A stretch of 64,000 nt of DNA from Diplolepis rosae (taxonomy: Eukaryota > Arthropoda > Insecta > Hymenoptera > Diplolepididae). The translations under genes were made by a program, and so were the position numbers. The DNA is taken from positions 3,662,501-3,726,500 of the forward strand of contig JAPYXD010000391.1 of the NCBI GenBank assembly GCA_030998225.1, given 5' to 3'. This document shows, in pieces, positions 60,880-64,000 of the stretch (positions are counted from its first letter, which is position 1; every line of letters begins with the position of its first letter). Below the pieces are notes generated by a model that saw nothing but the letters and a program-made list of their open reading frames with translations, was not told the origin of the DNA and searched no databases.

Positions 60880-61115
60880 CTATTGATACTTTAGAACGAC
60901 GAAAACGAAGAGTGTTTGCTGCGTATCGCCCACAGGGGAACCGCATTAACGACATGACTCATCGTCTCTCTTCTTAAAGCGCTTCAGGAACGCATTAAAG
61001 CAACCATGGCCCGAAAGCTCTTGCGCTGGGTAGAAGCCAACTTCACCGTGCTTTTTATCCAGCCAGGTAACGAGCTCCGGGATTAGACGGTATGTTCGTC
61101 TTCTAGGAGCACCCT
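60880..61115 (-). pseudogene. R1-like LINE fragment, C-terminal end of the reverse transcriptase ORF
   Basis: The minus strand reads RTYRLIPELVTWLDKKHGEV, then GFYPAQELSGHGCFNAFLKR, FKKRDDESCR, a TAA, and CGSPVGDTQQTLFVF. R1-clade non-LTR retrotransposons end with RTxRLIPxxxxWxxRxHGEVxFyLxQxLxGHGcFxxYL and a CCHC-type finger. Here the finger is degraded: the TAA falls within it, and the expected His and last Cys are Gln and Phe. Nothing of the polymerase core is left. The fragment ends at a dispersed repeat near 61140. Confidence 0.75.
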
Positions 61116-61139
61116 TAGAGCAGGAGATGAAAGGCGGAA

Positions 61140-61215
61140 ACCGGGTATAAAAAATTCTATTTAATTACCCCCTATCGATGGAAAAATTTTGTTTTCATAA
61201 AGCGATGGGTGAAAA
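61140..61215. repeat. Short dispersed repeat, copy 2
   Basis: TCTATTTAATTACCCCCTAT ... TTTTCATAAAGCGATGGGTG is the counterpart of the segment at 48600-48675. Confidence 0.45.
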
Positions 61216-62560
61216 GCGGCAAACAATTGTATATGTTAATAATTTGTTATCAAATATAACGCAGGGGTTACGGGTTTGGCTGAAAGGTGATTATATATAT
61301 ATATAATATATATTTGTATTGAATAAATCAGCCATGAAAGAGATCGACTCAAATTTTTGCAATGGGCTCCCGGACTACAACGTATTATTCACCGCCTCTC
61401 AACTCTGTGTAACGTTGTAACTGTATCTCGATACATTTAAATATTACCTTCAAAAATCCTGTTTTGCGGTTATGGGCTTGTTCACGAAACAAGACTTTCA
61501 ATTCAAAAAAATAAAATTACCCATCATTTGACTGTGAAAAATGACCTCTACCTGGATTTCATTACTCTAAAGCTCTACAAATTATCAAAGATATTTTTCG
61601 ATGTGATAAAAAGTAATAAAATTACACCATTTTGTGAATTCAAACTATTGGTAATTAAAGTACATGCGCAAAATTCACGTAAAGAAAGGAGTATGGAGCA
61701 TTATATTTTTTTGATGATTTGTAGTTCATGACCTCCCGAACAAAAAATATTGGTTGCAAAATTTGAAGAGATGCAATGCAATCGTGACATTGAGTAGCTG
61801 TCAGCGCTACGTTAACTGCAAACATTCAGCCTTTCGGAAGTCTGATACTTCGTAGTTTAGGACTTCCTTTTTCAAAAAATGCTGATACCGAAATCCTTAA
61901 AAATGAAGTGTTTTTCGTTTGTGCCATATCAAAGACCTTATAATTTTAATGATCCGCACTATTTCTGACATTCCCCGAAATGTGAATATTTTTACAGTCA
62001 GACCAAGGATTTCATAGTGAGGACCAGGGCCACCCAATGTAGGCAAAATCCTTTCATGTATTTCCTTCACGGTTTTCTCCATTAAAAAAAAAGAATTGAA
62101 TCACACCTTGAATTGCAATTTTTTTCATTTTGCACTATCACTCAAAACGCTTGTATTTAAGCAACTGCCATACCATACCATAGGATATTCATCCTCACAA
62201 AGAAAGCTTTATGACCACATACAAATCTCACTGTCAGCCTATAATATCAATAAGCAAACCAATTTATTCATCCAACCACCATCGTAGATATAATAGTATA
62301 TTGTGTGGTAAAGTCGACAAGTTGGTTAGTCCCACACGAGTGTGAAGTTTTCCGCACGAGCGAAGCGAGTGTCGGAATCACGCGAGTGGGGATTGACCAA
62401 TGGTTCCCATGCCACACACGATATTTTTTGTCAAAGTATTACTAAGAGTATTACGATAGTGGGAATTTGAAGTGAGCAACGAATTTCAATGTATTTGATT
62501 CTTAAGATGTTCTTGTGGTATTATTTATTATTCTGCATTATTGACAGTAGAGAATAATTG
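61216..62560. other. Stretch without a recognised gene
   Basis: No coding motif is evident. A short patch with CGCACGAGCGAAGCGAGTGT (about 62343-62375) resembles common arthropod dispersed-repeat debris. Confidence 0.35.
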
Positions 62561-63108
62561 GACGATTAAACGAACTTACCTAAGTGAAGTTCGATCATAA
62601 CTGTACCAGTAGTCTCGTCCGAAGGAGATCACTTGTAGTAACGCCAGTTGCTCGATCTAATTACAGCAAATTTAAAAAAGAAAAAATTTGCCGCCCTAGA
62701 TGGCAGCCCATTCTCACGCTTCCCAACACCGTTCATTTATTTTAAAAAGGATAAAATCACACTCCCGGGGAGTGTAACTTGGGGCAAGGGTGGGACTGAT
62801 CTCCTTTGGACGAGACTACTCGTACAATTGCGATCGAACTTTACTTAGGTAAGTTCGTTTAATCGTTCAATTGAACTTCACTGTCTTGTCCTCTGAGATC
62901 ACTTGTAGATGTTTAAAGCTGAAGAGTGTGATTTTTCAAGGAAGGTCAACTGAAGTTGTACGCTGACTGGACAGAAACAGGAATTTATTTATAAACAAAA
63001 GGAGCAGATATAATATTAGAAGTTTTACAAATTATAAACGGCTCGTGCAAAACCTAAGCTATCTATCAGTGGCCTGTTATAAAAAAAAAAACCTCCTCAA
63101 TACCACTC

Positions 63109-63478
63109 TCAACGAGCACCGTTTTTAATCCAACGACTAATTGTTTGAGAAGAAATATGATTGTAAGGCGTTTTAGTAGCGATGGACAAAAAAGGATCAT
63201 TTGAAGGACTCAAGGCCTTAGATTTGGTCAGATATACACGTAACGTATCGACAGGGCAAAGAGAACGTTTTTCCTGAAAAGAGGGTAAAATCAGAAGAGG
63301 CTGATTTTGCCTTAGCCCTGATGTCTTATGTTTATCTGAAATTTTAATGCGCAATCTTTGAGAAAATTAATATTATCAAGTTTTATCAACGATGAGGCTT
63401 GGGACCTTTGTGCTGTAATAAGTGTCATAAGTACAACTAATTTCTTAGATAATTTATCAAAAGATTCGTTTCTCATAT
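63109..63478 (-). pseudogene. DIRS-type tyrosine recombinase fragment
   Basis: From 63478 the frame reads LSKKLVVLMTLITAQRSQAS, then SLIKLDNI, which carries the first catalytic Arg in the LTTAQR-type box A of DIRS recombinases. After one frameshift near KDC it continues KISDKHKTSGLRQNQPLLIL, PSFQEKRSLCPVDTLRVYL and ISRWIKNGAR, then stops. The C-terminal part with the His-x-x-Arg box and the Tyr nucleophile is absent. It is a truncated pseudogene. Confidence 0.75.
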
Positions 63479-63537
63479 TGTTTGAATAAAGATAGGACCA
63501 GTGACGCCATGGTTGTTTCTATTGCCGACTCTGGGGT

Positions 63538-64000
63538 CCCCTGTACAATTGATTCTTTCCGGATAATCTGGTGGCTACCAGGGTAAGTGATTTCCATGTC
63601 GGGAAAGCTTTCCTGAAAGGAGATGATAATAATCTTATATTCGGATCAAAAATTAGGACTTCGGAAACTGTTAATTTTATGAAGAGGGGAAACCAAGGTT
63701 GAGAAGGCCAATAGGAAACAACAATTACCCCTTCTGCTCTGTCATTATAAATTTTTCTGAGAACTTATAAAATAAGCGCAAAAGGCGGAAAAGCGTAAAA
63801 TTAAGGTAAGTCCATTGAACAGTGAAAGCATCAACGGCCTCAGCTACCGGATCAGGAAGCCAGGAGAAAAAGACGGAGCATTTAGCATTGTTAATGGTCG
63901 CAAACAAATCGATGTCGAATTTCTTGAAAGTGAATTTGATTTTTGAGAAAGCAAAATCCGATATTTCCCAGTTGGTATCCTGAAGATCAATTGAGGCCAT
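63538..64000 (-). pseudogene. DIRS-type reverse transcriptase/RNase H end
   Basis: From the window edge the frame reads WEISDFAFSKI ... FDIDLFATINNAKCSVFFSW, LPDPVAEAVDAFTVQW. This is the RNase H signature of DIRS-like elements (VDLFATRxNAKC ... W-x-PDPxAxAVDAFTxxW). After a frame change near 63765 it continues LRKIYNDRAEGVIVVSYWPS, QPWFPLF ... FRKAFPTWKSLTL and ends near GPQSR. At least one frameshift separates the two parts, so it is not functional. The polymerase core would lie beyond 64000. Confidence 0.75.

Larger units (their letters stand above)
62561..64000 (-). mobile_element. DIRS-like (tyrosine-recombinase) retrotransposon remnant
   Basis: On the minus strand, entering from the window edge, an RT/RNase H end (64000 to about 63538) is followed by a tyrosine recombinase fragment (63478-63109), the gene order of DIRS-like elements. 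Downstream, inverted repeats of about 75 bp (62561-62640 and 62799-62871, sharing GATTAAACGAACTTACCTAA and AGTCTCGTCC) and a repeated GATCACTTGTAG (62638 and 62901) are compatible with the complex termini of this class. The element continues beyond 64000. Confidence 0.75.

Overview
The window looks like an accessory, transposon-saturated stretch of an arthropod (most likely insect) nuclear genome. It is AT-rich, genes are split by GT-AG introns, and every recognisable mobile family is a eukaryotic one: P/THAP9-type, hAT-type, pogo/Tigger, Tc1/mariner with a DUF4817-like helix-turn-helix, Penelope-like, an R1-like LINE and a DIRS-like tyrosine-recombinase element. I cannot name the species. The only convincing host gene is one first coding exon of a claudin/PMP22-family membrane protein at 34516-34651 (+).

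Layout. 1-9868 is a satellite of alternating 46- and 48-bp units arranged in higher-order repeats. It abuts the 3' end of a Penelope-like remnant (9940-10190, -) and a hammerhead-ribozyme-like motif (10545-10586). 13429-19777 is a non-autonomous P-type element that has been split by a 5.4-kb hAT-type foldback element (13795-19221). Several MITEs follow. 22619-28777 is an essentially complete 6.16-kb P-superfamily transposon with an 8-bp target duplication. It carries a ten-exon THAP transposase on the minus strand (one frameshift, one nonsense codon) and, on the opposite strand, an intact 105-codon ORF preceded by a plausible 5' UTR intron. This is the most interesting object in the window. 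28912-34032 holds another foldback element and a truncated second hAT foldback copy.

34034-40398 contains small inverted-repeat elements, the claudin exon, a fragment of a Tigger transposase tail, a second Penelope/hammerhead copy and a GC-rich islet. 40399-48561 is a nested cluster: an unclassified DNA transposon with roughly 0.5-kb terminal inverted repeats (40980-48561) whose transposase ORF is cut by a complete Tigger/pogo element (41746-45862), next to an internally deleted relative. 48688-50293 is a decayed mariner. 51842-59734 is another long-TIR element with 143-bp subterminal tandem repeats, into which the third hAT foldback (53591-58907) has inserted. 60880-64000 holds LINE and DIRS-like remnants.

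The genes do not form a pathway. They are independent mobile elements layered on each other, and the target duplications let much of the insertion order be read directly. The common theme is very long inverted repeats. Within each hAT foldback copy the two arms share private substitutions and indels, which suggests arm homogenisation or regeneration by copying. All family assignments rest on motifs recognised by eye; no database search was run.
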